Assembly (NCBI GenBank): GCA_038728585.1
Contig: JAVYTR010000002.1
Span: forward strand, 164,354 to 228,353
DNA from: Conexivisphaerales archaeon
GTDB taxonomy: Archaea > Thermoproteota > Nitrososphaeria > Conexivisphaerales > DTJL01
DNA length: 64,000 nucleotides
Direction of reading: 5' to 3'
Position 1 is the stretch's first letter. Every line of letters begins with the position of its first letter. The translations under genes were made by a program, and so were the position numbers. Positions 1-9,032 of this stretch are shown piece by piece. Below the pieces are notes generated by a model, which was given only the letters and a program-made list of their open reading frames with translations, did no database searches and was not told where the DNA came from.

Positions 1-2
1 AG

Positions 3-701
3 ATGTATCAGCATCTGCAGTTCGCTACAGCCATCTCAGGAGTTGTCTTCGCAGCAGGCGCCTTCAGATTCCTACTGTATCTGGCCAGCCCGCTGGTAAG
101 AAGCATGAGACTGCTGATACTTTTTAACATCTTTTCTATTGAAGTGTTTGCAATACCAGTTCTCGCATTCGTATATCTGACCACTTACAATCGTTTGCTT
201 CTGACAGCCTCCATCCAGGTCTTTCTGACCTGGCCGGTTTCTCTTTCCGTCTTCTTTCTGCCAATAGCAATAATCAGGCTGAGCAAGGCCTTTTCGACAG
301 GCGCAAGCTACCTGCTTCTCTATCCTCTGACGCTGTCGATTCTGAGCTATCTGGCTCTTCTTACCTTTTCTGCGCATCTCCTCCCGGTCGGGTCAGGAGT
401 GAGTGCTCTTACACTGAACCTGCTTACACTTTTATTCTCATACCATGGATTTGCTATCTTTCCAGAATTCTCTGCAATCTCTATAGCAAGCCTTTGCATC
501 ACTACCTTTGTGCTCCTGACCTATCCTGCTGCAAGAGGCTCCCCGCAGGATGATGTCGGGCTGGGCGGACCTCTTACTTTATTGTCGGGTTCAGTTCTTG
601 CTCTGGGAGTAATCTTCTCAGGCCAATCAGGTGCTGTTAGCTTGGCTGTTGCATCATCTTTTCTAGTTATTTTCGTACTTCTGGTGTTGACAAGAAAGTG
701 A
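3..701 (+). CDS. Polytopic membrane protein of unknown function
   Basis: This 232-residue protein is almost wholly hydrophobic, with about seven predicted membrane helices (roughly residues 6-30, 37-60, 66-94, 100-130, 133-152, 155-176 and 185-230) and short polar loops. I do not recognise a family. The reading begins at an ATG two bases into the window, so the true start could lie upstream. Its TGA overlaps the GTG start of the next gene, so the two are probably translated together, and the partner is a surface-anchored protein. A joint role at the cell envelope is inference from that coupling only. Confidence 0.7.
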   Translation: MYQHLQFATAISGVVFAAGAFRFLLYLASPLVRSMRLLILFNIFSIEVFAIPVLAFVYLTTYNRLLLTASIQVFLTWPVSLSVFFLPIAIIRLSKAFSTGASYLLLYPLTLSILSYLALLTFSAHLLPVGSGVSALTLNLLTLLFSYHGFAIFPEFSAISIASLCITTFVLLTYPAARGSPQDDVGLGGPLTLLSGSVLALGVIFSGQSGAVSLAVASSFLVIFVLLVLTRK

Positions 702-2419
702 ACCTACAAGTGAATAAGGAAACCCGGTTTGTCAGAATCCTTCTGATTCTGGCACCTTTGGTAGGTCTTTGCTACAACATCTCCCCCCTGCAGGTTTTTG
801 GCATAACTCAGTCTCAGCAGGTTCAGCTCAACGTTTCTTATGGATATGGACCCTCGCAGCTCCTTCCTTTCAACGGTATTCCGGTATTTACAAGCGGAGA
901 CCAGCTGTGGTTGGAAAACGATGGAAATGCCACTGTAAACGCTTCTATGACTGACCCAGCAGGAAAATCAGTTGTAGGATTCTTGCCCCTTCCTGCAGGA
1001 GAGCCGGTTATGATGCATACATTCAGTGGCTCTGATGTTTCTGGATTATGGAACATAACTTTGCAGGTGAAGGAGCAGAATTATTCATATTCCATCTACC
1101 TGACCAATTACACATCCATGCCCAAGATTACATTGGAAGGAGTGAAAGTCTACCCCAACGGAACTGCGTCAGCTATTCTGGGGACAGACCTATCCAACGA
1201 ATACAATCCAGAATTTTGCATTTTTCCCACCTACAGATATTCATCGAATGCTAGCGTCACAAACCTCTCTGTTCTTTCTAATTCTGCCCCAGTTCTTGAC
1301 CTCTCTTCCTTTGCCAGAGGAGCATATGCAGAGCTCTTCGGCTCAATATATCATCCAAAGATAACTCTTGCCAACTTGCCAGGTGTTAGTGTAGAGGTCG
1401 ATTTTCTTTACGATTATGCATCCTACACCAGCGCTCAGAAAAACGGCTTACTCATTCAGAACCTGCTTGTCTCAAGAGCATTCCTTCCATATTCAGCTCA
1501 AGCATCAAGCTTGGCTAAAACGGTTTATGGTAATGGCACTTACAACCTAACTTCAGTCTTTCTAACGCATCCAAGAGAGGGAGGTTACACTGCCAGGTTT
1601 CTGATAAGCAACGCCTCATACACTCTGACCCTCTACACCAGAGCGCTTGTACTGAATGATGGGACGGTCTTGACCCTCCAGAATTGCAATCCAGTTAGAG
1701 GCTCTCTGAATGCCCTTTCCTTCAACGTTCAGATACCTACTCAGGGAAATTCTACTTTTGAAGCTGTTCTTCTGTATGGAAGTTCCGGAGTAGAATCTTT
1801 TTCCATAGAGCAGATTGCGCTTAACCTGACTGATATAGAATTTCTTACCTACCCGTGGAACACTGCTCCTGATTCTTTCAATGCAAGCTTGGGAGAGGGT
1901 CAAGGAATCTTAGCAAACGCTGAGAACGGTAACAACATGTATCTTTCTCTTGCCAATATTCCTTTTGTTGCAAAGGTGAATATCAGCTTCATGGGGGTTG
2001 AAAGAGGGATGACTATCCCAGTCAGTAAAACCGGTCTGCAACTCGTCTATATCAATTCTTCAAAACTTCTGGTAAACCTGACCGGTCAGAACTATATGAC
2101 AGGCGATGGTGCAATCATAGTTATAACGTCATCTAGCCGTACAAATCTTTCAAGACCGCTAGCCCCAGGTGAAACTTTTTACCTCCCTGCAGGAGAATAT
2201 AACGTGACTGCTATCTATAAGGGACAAAGCAAGTTCGTTAATGTAACACTGCAAGATGGAAAGGAAACGATTGTAACTTTTTCGTTTGAAAGACAAGGAT
2301 ACAGCTATCTTGAGGCTCTCTTGTACTCAGGAATTATTGGAGTAATAATCTCGGTTTTGCTATGGGGATACTATCTTTACGCAAGGCGTAACGATAGGAT
2401 AAGGATTAAACAGGTTTGA
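698..2419 (+). CDS. Sequon-rich, membrane-anchored extracellular protein
   Basis: The 573-residue product has an N-terminal hydrophobic segment (about residues 13-35) that looks like a signal peptide or anchor. It is followed by about 500 residues rich in Ser, Thr, Asn and Tyr with many Asn-X-Ser/Thr sequons, then a single C-terminal transmembrane helix (about residues 540-562) and a short basic cytoplasmic tail. This topology matches archaeal glycosylated surface or binding proteins. No catalytic motif or known domain was recognised. It starts at a GTG overlapping the stop of the upstream membrane protein. Function unknown; secretion and glycosylation are inferred from topology and sequons. 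Confidence 0.75.
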   Translation: MNLQVNKETRFVRILLILAPLVGLCYNISPLQVFGITQSQQVQLNVSYGYGPSQLLPFNGIPVFTSGDQLWLENDGNATVNASMTDPAGKSVVGFLPLPAGEPVMMHTFSGSDVSGLWNITLQVKEQNYSYSIYLTNYTSMPKITLEGVKVYPNGTASAILGTDLSNEYNPEFCIFPTYRYSSNASVTNLSVLSNSAPVLDLSSFARGAYAELFGSIYHPKITLANLPGVSVEVDFLYDYASYTSAQKNGLLIQNLLVSRAFLPYSAQASSLAKTVYGNGTYNLTSVFLTHPREGGYTARFLISNASYTLTLYTRALVLNDGTVLTLQNCNPVRGSLNALSFNVQIPTQGNSTFEAVLLYGSSGVESFSIEQIALNLTDIEFLTYPWNTAPDSFNASLGEGQGILANAENGNNMYLSLANIPFVAKVNISFMGVERGMTIPVSKTGLQLVYINSSKLLVNLTGQNYMTGDGAIIVITSSSRTNLSRPLAPGETFYLPAGEYNVTAIYKGQSKFVNVTLQDGKETIVTFSFERQGYSYLEALLYSGIIGVIISVLLWGYYLYARRNDRIRIKQV

Positions 2420-2468
2420 CATGCTTAAGGAGATGAACTGATAATCCTATGCTACAGATGGTCTAGCG

Positions 2469-3521
2469 ATGAGCACTAAGATAAAGTTCGGGCTGTTTGA
2501 CCAGCTCGAGCTACCAGCTGGACAAGATTACGAAACCATGCTCAGGCAGAAATTTGAGATTGTTAGATTAGCTGACAGGCTGGGATGTTTTGATACCTTC
2601 TTCAGCACAGAAAGACATTTCACAAGGCTGTCTGTCAATCTCTCACAGAGCGCGCTTCTGTCAGCACTGTCTCAGATCACATCACAAATCAGATTATGTG
2701 CTCTGGTTTACGTTCTACCGATAAGAAATCCACTGCTTCTCGCAGAAGAGATCGCTATGCTTGACCATATAACTTCTGGAAGGCTTGAAGTGGGATTCGG
2801 AAGCGGTATATCTGAACTTGAGCTTAGATATTTTGGACTTAGTGCTGAAAGAGCCAGGCTAGTAAGCAGAGAAGCCTTCGATCTTCTCTTCAAATATTTT
2901 ACTTCTTCATCCAATGAATTCAGCTTCACTGGGAGGTATTTCAAGTATCACAACGTCCCAAGGCTGGTAAAGCCGCTTCAGAAACCCCATCCTCCTATTT
3001 GGATTCCGTCGCGCAACAGAGAGACTATGAAATGGTTGGGTGGGCTGGGGCTTAACACAGCTTGGATATTTGATTCATATGAAACAATCAAGACGGCATT
3101 TGATGTCTACTGGAAGAATTTCAAACCAAGAAACGGAATGCCCAAGGTCGGTATAGTCAGACATGTCTTTGTTGCGAAGTCTGACGAAACTGCAATCAGG
3201 ACAATCAAACCAGCACTGATAAATTACGGAAGAGATGAGAGGTTTCTGTTCGGAAACAGAAAGAAGTCATACGCTAAGAAGAGAATAGGCTATGAGCCTT
3301 TTGACCTGTACGCCTTCGAAGACCCTAACTATATACTCAGCCATGAGATTGCGATAGCTGGCTCCCCCAAAACAGTATCAGAGAAGATAAGAAAGGCTAT
3401 TAGCATAACGGGAGCAAACTATTTCATTCCTTACATGGACTTCGGCAGTATGAAACATGAAGATGTGCAGGAAAGTCTGCAGCTCTTCTCATCTGAGGTT
3501 TATCCTGATTTCAGTGGTTGA
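2469..3521 (+). CDS. LLM-class flavin-dependent oxidoreductase (bacterial luciferase family)
   Basis: At 350 residues this has the expected length and features of the luciferase-like monooxygenase family: an N-terminal FGLFDQ strand, a TERHF segment near residues 47-51, the LEVGFGSG motif near residues 106-113, and a PPIWIPS segment in the second half. Members are TIM-barrel enzymes using FMN or F420 to oxidise small organic substrates or sulfonates; the substrate here cannot be told. F420 use is possible, because other F420-type enzymes occur in the window, but is not shown by the sequence. It lies 49 bases after the surface protein and converges on the small gene at 3535-3819. Confidence 0.85.
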   Translation: MSTKIKFGLFDQLELPAGQDYETMLRQKFEIVRLADRLGCFDTFFSTERHFTRLSVNLSQSALLSALSQITSQIRLCALVYVLPIRNPLLLAEEIAMLDHITSGRLEVGFGSGISELELRYFGLSAERARLVSREAFDLLFKYFTSSSNEFSFTGRYFKYHNVPRLVKPLQKPHPPIWIPSRNRETMKWLGGLGLNTAWIFDSYETIKTAFDVYWKNFKPRNGMPKVGIVRHVFVAKSDETAIRTIKPALINYGRDERFLFGNRKKSYAKKRIGYEPFDLYAFEDPNYILSHEIAIAGSPKTVSEKIRKAISITGANYFIPYMDFGSMKHEDVQESLQLFSSEVYPDFSG

Positions 3522-3534
3522 GTCTGCCAGAATT

Positions 3535-3819
3535 TTAGGTTACCTTTACCTTCTCTTTCTGAGGCCTTGATTCCTTCTGCTGCTTCTCGAGTATTTCGAT
3601 TCTCTTGCTGACTGCAGAGTTTACAGCTTTGAGTAACTCTATTCTTGCATTCCTGAGATGCACCAGGGAATCATAATACTCGGATGGCCATATTCTTTCA
3701 AGAAATTCGTCAAACACTTTGGGCGAGAAAGGCACGAAGACAGGCACAGGCATAGGGACAAACGGGTAAGGAGCCCTCCTGCTCTTACCTGTATTCTTGG
3801 CAGGTTCTTCTCTCTCCAA
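3535..3819 (-). CDS. Small hypothetical protein paired with ArsA-like ATPase
   Basis: This 94-residue protein has a charged N-terminus, a proline- and valine-rich segment (about residues 18-32), then a predicted long amphipathic helix and a Lys/Glu-rich tail ending in KVKVT. It is not recognised. The ATG lies two bases after the stop of the ArsA-like ATPase on the same strand, so the two genes are very likely co-transcribed and translationally coupled. A role as partner or client adaptor of that ATPase is inference from position alone. Confidence 0.6.
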   Translation of the reverse strand: MEREEPAKNTGKSRRAPYPFVPMPVPVFVPFSPKVFDEFLERIWPSEYYDSLVHLRNARIELLKAVNSAVSKRIEILEKQQKESRPQKEKVKVT

Positions 3820-3821
3820 CC

Positions 3822-4994
3822 CTATTCACCGAAGACAATATGGAGACTGTTGTTAATAAGCTTCGCTCCTTTTAGTTTGTACTTGAAGGTTATTGCTGGT
3901 AGCGGGATAAGCACTTCTGAACGGCCAAAATCCATCTGCAGGTGCATTATCAGTTCATCTCCAATTCTCTCAACTTCTATGTTTTCCTTTGCAGGCAGGT
4001 TCGCACTCATGACAAGCTCGATTCCGTCTCTTTTGTTGATCACCTGCAAAGGCTTCCCCATATAGTATATCTTAGAAGGGTCTTCGTCTCCGAAAAGGTC
4101 CTTGGAAGCCTGTTCCAAGAGCTCGATGCCCTTCAACTCTTCTCTGTAGAGTTTCAACCTCTTCACGGGCAGAGGCTGAAAATCAGCCTCGACCCTCCTA
4201 GTATTTTCCTCCTGAGCACGCTTCATCTTTGAAAGATATGAGTCCTTCACTTCATCGGGCATTATTTTGTTCACGATTGCCAAGTCCGTGTTTATGCCAT
4301 AGATTCCTGACTGCATGTAAGTTCTTTTCGCATTCATAATGCTGAAAGTGTCAGGGTTCATCACCAGCCTTACACTTGTCTTGCTGTAGTCGGTTAGGAG
4401 TCTTCTGACATCCTCCATCTTATCCAGGAGCTCGACCTGCTTGTCTATCACATTTCTGGAAGGTAGAGGCATGCCTGTTATCGGTTCAAGCATCCTGCCA
4501 AGGTTGGCTGCTGGAGCGATCATCTTCATCAGCCGCCTACTGAACCTTCCTATCAGGTATGGTAGATAGAGAAGCCTGAGCGCTTCGCCCGATGGTACCA
4601 TGTCCATGATAAGGACATCATAACTGCTCTTGGAATCGTAATCCTCAGCTTTAAGAAGGGCTGCCGCTCCAGTGCTACCTGGCATATTTGCGAGTTCGTA
4701 TGCTACAGTCTCGTCTATGTCTTTGACCTTGAAGAGCTCCACAACATACTCCATTATTGTGGAATAATTTCTCATAGCTTCATCTACAGGGTCTATGTGA
4801 ACCGCCCATATGTTTTCAGCTATCTTGGTCTCCTTCGCTCCTATTTGCACTCCAAAGACGTCTGAAAGAGTATGGGCAGGGTCGGAGGACATAAGAAGCG
4901 TCTTCAAGCCCATCTCAGAGCATCTTAGGGCTGTTGCAGAAGAGATGACAGATTTGCCGACGCCTCCCTTCCCTGTGTAAGCTATTACCCTCAA
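3822..4994 (-). CDS. ArsA/Get3-family ATPase with C-terminal HSP20-like domain
   Basis: The 390-residue protein starts with the deviant Walker A motif GKGGVGKS (residues 8-15), typical of SIMIBI ATPases, followed by the switch-like SSDPAHTL (36-43) and an MDMVPSGEALRLL stretch equivalent to the DTAPTGHTLRLL motif of ArsA/Get3. The last about 80 residues resemble the alpha-crystallin/HSP20-like domain fused to many prokaryotic ArsA homologues. Get3 proteins deliver tail-anchored membrane proteins and ArsA energises arsenite efflux. No arsB or arsenic regulator is adjacent, so a targeting or chaperone role is more likely. It is followed two bases later by a small gene of unknown function. Confidence 0.88.
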   Translation of the reverse strand: MRVIAYTGKGGVGKSVISSATALRCSEMGLKTLLMSSDPAHTLSDVFGVQIGAKETKIAENIWAVHIDPVDEAMRNYSTIMEYVVELFKVKDIDETVAYELANMPGSTGAAALLKAEDYDSKSSYDVLIMDMVPSGEALRLLYLPYLIGRFSRRLMKMIAPAANLGRMLEPITGMPLPSRNVIDKQVELLDKMEDVRRLLTDYSKTSVRLVMNPDTFSIMNAKRTYMQSGIYGINTDLAIVNKIMPDEVKDSYLSKMKRAQEENTRRVEADFQPLPVKRLKLYREELKGIELLEQASKDLFGDEDPSKIYYMGKPLQVINKRDGIELVMSANLPAKENIEVERIGDELIMHLQMDFGRSEVLIPLPAITFKYKLKGAKLINNSLHIVFGE

Positions 4995-5067
4995 TTGAAT
5001 CGCTCTGCTTAACTTCAGTCTCCTTTTAAAACATGCTCAGATTCTTCTGGATGATTATGGTAAATGG

Positions 5068-6426
5068 CTAGGCTTCTGCGGATTTGCCCAGAAGTCTGTA
5101 CAGCAGTATCAGCAAGGACGATGTGTATGAGAGAGCTGCAATTGTAACAAGGTACTCTCTGACAGGATGAAGCAGACTTAGATTACCTTGCAACGTAAAA
5201 AGAGCTGATATCCCTGCGCTGCTCCCTGCTACAAATATAGGGAAGCTGGATAAACCTATCACCAAAGCCATATTTCTCAGCATGAACAGAGTCCCGCTGG
5301 CCAGCGACCTGTTCCTTTCTCCTCCCTCGTTAACAGCCAGAACTGTTGAAGCAGTCCAGAAGAGAGTACCTCCTACTCCTGACAGAAACAGAATGATGAA
5401 GATGGATAAAACTGAGGTGTTGAGTATTGCGTATGAGAGGGTCAGAACGCAGCTACCCTGCAGTAGCAGACCACTCAGCATGATGATAGTCCCCTTTCTG
5501 GTTCTGTCGTACAGGTAACCACCCAAAGGGCTTGTAATGAGAGAAGCTGAAGGATTGGCTGCCAGCACCATGCCAGCAGTAAGTGGAGATAGCCTTGCAT
5601 CTGATTGCAGGTAGATGCTCATCGCATAGCTTACAGCGAAGAAGGAAAGGGCCTGAAGGGATGTTGCGGCCAGAAGAAGCGAGTAATTCCTGTTCCTGAG
5701 GAGGGATGCAGGGACAAGAGGAGTCTTTATCTGGCTCAGTGCAAAGACAGGAGATAGCAGACCGGCAGCTGCGAGCCAGAATGAGTTTAGGAAAGATATT
5801 CCGGCTGTGAGAGGGACAATGAAGAGAAGAAAACCGACTATGTTGCCGATGTTTACCTTTGTCGACTTTTCTCCTGAATCTGCAGGTATATGCCCTATGC
5901 CAAGCATTATGGCTATGATTCCTATCGGTATGTTGATCAGGAAGATGTAGCGCCAATCAAAGGATACGAGCACGCCTCCCAGAACAGGTCCTACAAGCGC
6001 ACCTACTGACCAGGCTATCGAATTTATTCCTATTGCTTTGCCATGCTCGCTGCTTGGGAATGCGCTGAGCAGTATAGGTATGCCAACTGTGCCCATGATT
6101 CCTCCTCCCACCCCTTCCACTGCTCTGAAGATTATAGCAGTCAGTACATTTGGTGAGAAAGCTATTACAAGCGATGATAATGTGAACGTTGCAAACCCTG
6201 CGAGATACAGTTTCTTCTTACCAAACCTTGTTGCCATGCCTCCGCTCGGGACCATCGTTGACGTTGTGGCAATGAGGTAGACTACGATTACAAGTGTCAG
6301 ATATCCCAGGCCTGTATTAAAGTATGAAGCCATTGCAGGAATTGCAAGGTAGACTATCGTGGAATCAAGCGCTGTCATCAGAGCCCCCAAAGTTGTTACC
6401 GAAAGTACGGTGTATTTGGACGGCAC
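5068..6426 (-). CDS. MFS drug-efflux transporter, DHA2 (EmrB/QacA) type
   Basis: This 452-residue, highly hydrophobic protein carries the DHA2 hallmark LDSTIV in helix 1 (residues 20-25). It also has a GVGGGIMGT segment and the WRYIFLINIPIG motif after helix 6, as in 14-helix EmrB/QacA proton antiporters that expel lipophilic compounds. It starts with GTG; a TATA-like element (GTTAAATATG) about 25-31 bases upstream suggests a leaderless transcript. It is transcribed alone, divergent from the Mrr-like gene. Substrate unknown. Confidence 0.88.
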   Translation of the reverse strand: MPSKYTVLSVTTLGALMTALDSTIVYLAIPAMASYFNTGLGYLTLVIVVYLIATTSTMVPSGGMATRFGKKKLYLAGFATFTLSSLVIAFSPNVLTAIIFRAVEGVGGGIMGTVGIPILLSAFPSSEHGKAIGINSIAWSVGALVGPVLGGVLVSFDWRYIFLINIPIGIIAIMLGIGHIPADSGEKSTKVNIGNIVGFLLFIVPLTAGISFLNSFWLAAAGLLSPVFALSQIKTPLVPASLLRNRNYSLLLAATSLQALSFFAVSYAMSIYLQSDARLSPLTAGMVLAANPSASLITSPLGGYLYDRTRKGTIIMLSGLLLQGSCVLTLSYAILNTSVLSIFIILFLSGVGGTLFWTASTVLAVNEGGERNRSLASGTLFMLRNMALVIGLSSFPIFVAGSSAGISALFTLQGNLSLLHPVREYLVTIAALSYTSSLLILLYRLLGKSAEA

Positions 6427-6598
6427 TTCTTGACCCCCGAGCTGATATCATATTTAACCTGTAAGCTGGAAGTCATTAGCCTGAGACTGACATAAAAGAT
6501 GAAACGTCATGATGTTCAAGGGACACGGACCTTTGAGCATTAGATAAGGCATGTGAGAAAAAGAAAAGAATGAACGAACTATTTGGATAGGTATTTCA

Positions 6599-6608
6599 TC
6601 TTAAATAC
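6599..6608 (+). promoter_or_regulatory. TATA-like box of the Mrr-like gene
   Basis: TCTTAAATAC lies 24-33 bases before the ATG at 6632, the spacing at which archaeal TBP/TFB places the transcript start on or next to the start codon. No ribosome-binding site precedes the ATG, in keeping with a leaderless message. Confidence 0.55.
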
Positions 6609-6631
6609 TTCCTAGTCCTATCAGGGCTGCA

Positions 6632-7060
6632 ATGGGCAGAGACCTGGAATCTGAAGTTTCGAAAATGAATTGGAAGGAGTTCGAGCTTCTCGCAGATGAT
6701 ATCTTTTCTTCATACGGAATGCAGACTATAAGAAATTATAGGCTGAATAAGCCAAGAATCGAGGTAGACCTGATAGCAATCGACGAAGATTTTGCTTTCT
6801 GTGTAGACTGCAAGCACTGGAGGAGAACAGTTGGTGAAGCTACCATGCTCAGAATCGGAGATTCACAAGTCAGGAGAGCTAGAGCAGTGCTTAGGAAGTT
6901 TTCTTCGTTGAAAAGGGTTCTCCCTATGGTCTTGACTAGATATGATGAACAGTTGTTTGTTCTTTCGAGCGGCGTGCCTGTTGTGCCGATATCAAGGTTG
7001 AGAGGTTTTCTGGCAGAGTGGGAAGGTTATCAGGACAGAATGCTTGTTCTCGAAAGGTGA
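6632..7060 (+). CDS. Mrr-like restriction endonuclease-fold protein
   Basis: This 142-residue protein matches the small archaeal Mrr-type PD-(D/E)XK nuclease fold. It has an N-terminal helix with WKEFE (about 14-18), then EVDLIA (catalytic Asp about 46) and the VDCKHW strand giving the D-X-K pair (about 59-61). Type IV Mrr enzymes cut modified DNA; stand-alone archaeal members may act in repair or defence. There is no methylase or helicase beside it, so it is not part of a classical restriction system here. It is a single gene between two divergent or convergent MFS genes. Confidence 0.75.
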   Translation: MGRDLESEVSKMNWKEFELLADDIFSSYGMQTIRNYRLNKPRIEVDLIAIDEDFAFCVDCKHWRRTVGEATMLRIGDSQVRRARAVLRKFSSLKRVLPMVLTRYDEQLFVLSSGVPVVPISRLRGFLAEWEGYQDRMLVLER

Positions 7061-7161
7061 AGTCAAGAAGTTAGTCAATGATACCTGAGCAGCAAAGATT
7101 TGAGAAGTGAAATGTATCATGGATAAGAATAAACTCCTGAAACTGAAATATTTGACATCTT

Positions 7162-8322
7162 TCAGCCTTCTGCCCTTTTTTTATTCTTATGCACCCAAGT
7201 GAGAAGAAACATCAGAGCTGACAAAATGAGCATTGCTATCCACGAGCCACGAGGCCCAAGTGAAGAGCCCTGTAAAGTAGAACCTAGCCAAGAGGCCATA
7301 GACCTACCAGCAGTTGCAGTTGCAGAATAATAACCCTGATAAGAGCCTTTTCTTGTTTGAGGTGCTGCCCTTGTGATCCAGATTTGCGATGGAACGACGA
7401 AGAGTATTTCGGAAAGGGTGATCACTGCCATCGAGACAAATAAATGAATGCTGTTTGAAGTATAGAAGAGCAAGATGAAAGACAGAGCAGCAACAACAGA
7501 TGAAAGCAGAATCACGTTATGTGAACCAAACCTTCTGAGCAGCCTCATGACTGGCAGTTGCAAAGCTACTATTAGCAATCCGCTGAAAGAAAACAGGTAG
7601 CCCACGACTAAACTGCTCACACCCAGAAAGTAACCGGCATAGAGAGCGAAAGGCTGTATGTCTTGGCCTATAACGACGTAACCCAAAACGCAGATCAATA
7701 TGAAGAATATGACGTTTCTGTCAGGAACTGGGCTATGCTTCTCCCTCTGCAGGTGGTATGTCGCCTCATTCAGCTTGTATGTTGTCAAGAACGTAAGGAG
7801 AGAGGTTAACCCACTGAAGACGAAGAGAAACGGGTAACCTGTGTAAGACACAAGTACCCCTCCAAGTGCAGGACCCACCGCGAAACCCAGATTCGATGCC
7901 ATTGCAAGCAGAGAAAAGTTTGTAATAGAATCCGTCTTCTCCTCTGCCAGAAGCGCAGCCTGCGCAGGCATTGAGAATCCTCTGAGCAGAGAGAAGAGTG
8001 GATATGTGAATACTATGACAGGCACGGATGCGTTTATCACAAGCAGGAATGCCATGTAGAACGAAGAAGCTAATCCGAACAGATAGCCTGCTGCTAAAGT
8101 CCTCTTTGGTCCCCAGAAATCAGACACATACCCAGCTATTACCTGCGAAGCAAGCGAAGCTAGACCTTGCAGAAGATACATGATACCTATGAGGAAAAGA
8201 GGTGCGTCACGCTGTACAGCTAGGTATATTGCAAGAAAAGGTATCGTTGCAGAGAAGCCTACAGACGTTATCATCCTGCCAAAAGTGATGTAGCGCGCAT
8301 TCTTTGTTATTTCATTGAACAT
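7162..8322 (-). CDS. MFS transporter, 12-helix type
   Basis: This 386-residue integral membrane protein has about 12 helices. It shows an MFS-type DFWGPKRT motif in the loop between helices 2 and 3 and a GPALGGVLVSYTGYPFLFVFSG segment typical of the helix 5-6 region. It belongs to the major facilitator superfamily, probably an exporter; the substrate cannot be deduced. Its ATG is read divergently from adenine phosphoribosyltransferase, and a perfect 14-base palindrome lies between the two genes, so both may share an operator. Confidence 0.85.
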   Translation of the reverse strand: MFNEITKNARYITFGRMITSVGFSATIPFLAIYLAVQRDAPLFLIGIMYLLQGLASLASQVIAGYVSDFWGPKRTLAAGYLFGLASSFYMAFLLVINASVPVIVFTYPLFSLLRGFSMPAQAALLAEEKTDSITNFSLLAMASNLGFAVGPALGGVLVSYTGYPFLFVFSGLTSLLTFLTTYKLNEATYHLQREKHSPVPDRNVIFFILICVLGYVVIGQDIQPFALYAGYFLGVSSLVVGYLFSFSGLLIVALQLPVMRLLRRFGSHNVILLSSVVAALSFILLFYTSNSIHLFVSMAVITLSEILFVVPSQIWITRAAPQTRKGSYQGYYSATATAGRSMASWLGSTLQGSSLGPRGSWIAMLILSALMFLLTWVHKNKKRAEG

Positions 8323-8330
8323 TCATGGTC

Positions 8331-8344
8331 TCTCTGCGCAGAGA
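8331..8344. promoter_or_regulatory. Perfect 14-base palindrome between divergent genes (possible operator)
   Basis: TCTCTGCGCAGAGA equals its own reverse complement and begins 9 bases upstream of the MFS start codon at 8322. If apt starts at the TTG at 8424, the palindrome is intergenic and could be bound by a dimeric regulator controlling the exporter, apt, or both. Function is inference. Confidence 0.4.
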
Positions 8345-8392
8345 CGCCAGAACCAAGGGATTAAATTCTTTGAGCCTTTATCCACACAAACG

Positions 8393-8402
8393 GCTAAATA
8401 AA
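8393..8402 (+). promoter_or_regulatory. TATA-like box proposed for apt
   Basis: GCTAAATAAA lies 22-31 bases before the TTG at 8424. It supports a leaderless apt transcript starting there rather than at the ATG at 8325. Confidence 0.4.
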
Positions 8403-8423
8403 CCATTCAACGAGTCCTTGGGG

Positions 8424-8978
8424 TTGAGGATAGCTAATCCTGAAGAACTAAAAAAGTTGATACGCCAACTGCCTGACTATCCTGTTAAAGGAGTTATCTT
8501 CCTAGACATAACACCTGTCTTCAAGAATGCCGAAGCTATGAAGTATGTGATCGATGAACAGTCCAAGCTATTCAGGAAGGGAGAGATAGACCTAGTCGCA
8601 GGAGTAGAAGCAAGGGGGTTTATAGTAGGTGCACCCCTGGCATACAGGCTTGGAGTAGGGTTTGTACCCATCCGTAAGCCAGGAAAGCTACCATGGAAGA
8701 AGAAGAAAGTAACGTACCAGCTTGAATATGGGGAAGAAGCGGTGGAGATCCATATAGACGCAGTGGAAAAAGGTCAGAAAGTGCTTCTCGTCGACGACCT
8801 ATTGGCTACAGGCGGAACTGCAAGAGCAGCAGCTTCGTTGATAGAAGAACTGGGCGGCAGAGTAGCTGGTATATCGTTTATAGTCGAGCTTGAGCATCTG
8901 AGGGGAAGAGAAAAGTTGACAGGCTATAAGGTGCATAGCTTGGTAAGATACAGAAAGGGCGACGGTGTGCTTGTCTGA
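8424..8978 (+). CDS. apt: Adenine phosphoribosyltransferase
   Basis: The enzyme joins adenine to PRPP to make AMP. The PRPP-binding motif VDDLLATGGTA (residues about 123-133 from this start) and the VEARGF segment near residue 62 are diagnostic of APRT. I chose the TTG at 8424 (MRIANPEELKK, 184 residues, the normal family length). The alternative ATG at 8325 would add 33 residues unlike the family and would abut the divergent MFS gene, and a TATA-like box fits the TTG. It works in purine salvage beside adenine deaminase, which sits 16 kb away, and the DUF62 enzyme next door, which releases adenosine. Confidence 0.85.
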   Translation: MRIANPEELKKLIRQLPDYPVKGVIFLDITPVFKNAEAMKYVIDEQSKLFRKGEIDLVAGVEARGFIVGAPLAYRLGVGFVPIRKPGKLPWKKKKVTYQLEYGEEAVEIHIDAVEKGQKVLLVDDLLATGGTARAAASLIEELGGRVAGISFIVELEHLRGREKLTGYKVHSLVRYRKGDGVLV

Positions 8979-9032
8979 GGCCTTCGAATGTTGAAGGAAT
9001 TGCTCGTTTTTCAGCTATAAAATCGGCACAAT

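Noticed and set aside
7077..7146. ATGATA and CTGA sequences resembling C/D box sRNA boxes
   Set aside because: Spacing between the boxes is wrong and C'/D' boxes are not found.
8325..8423. N-terminal extension of apt from the ATG at 8325
   Set aside because: It would add residues unlike the family and cover the promoter and palindrome; the TTG at 8424 gives normal length.
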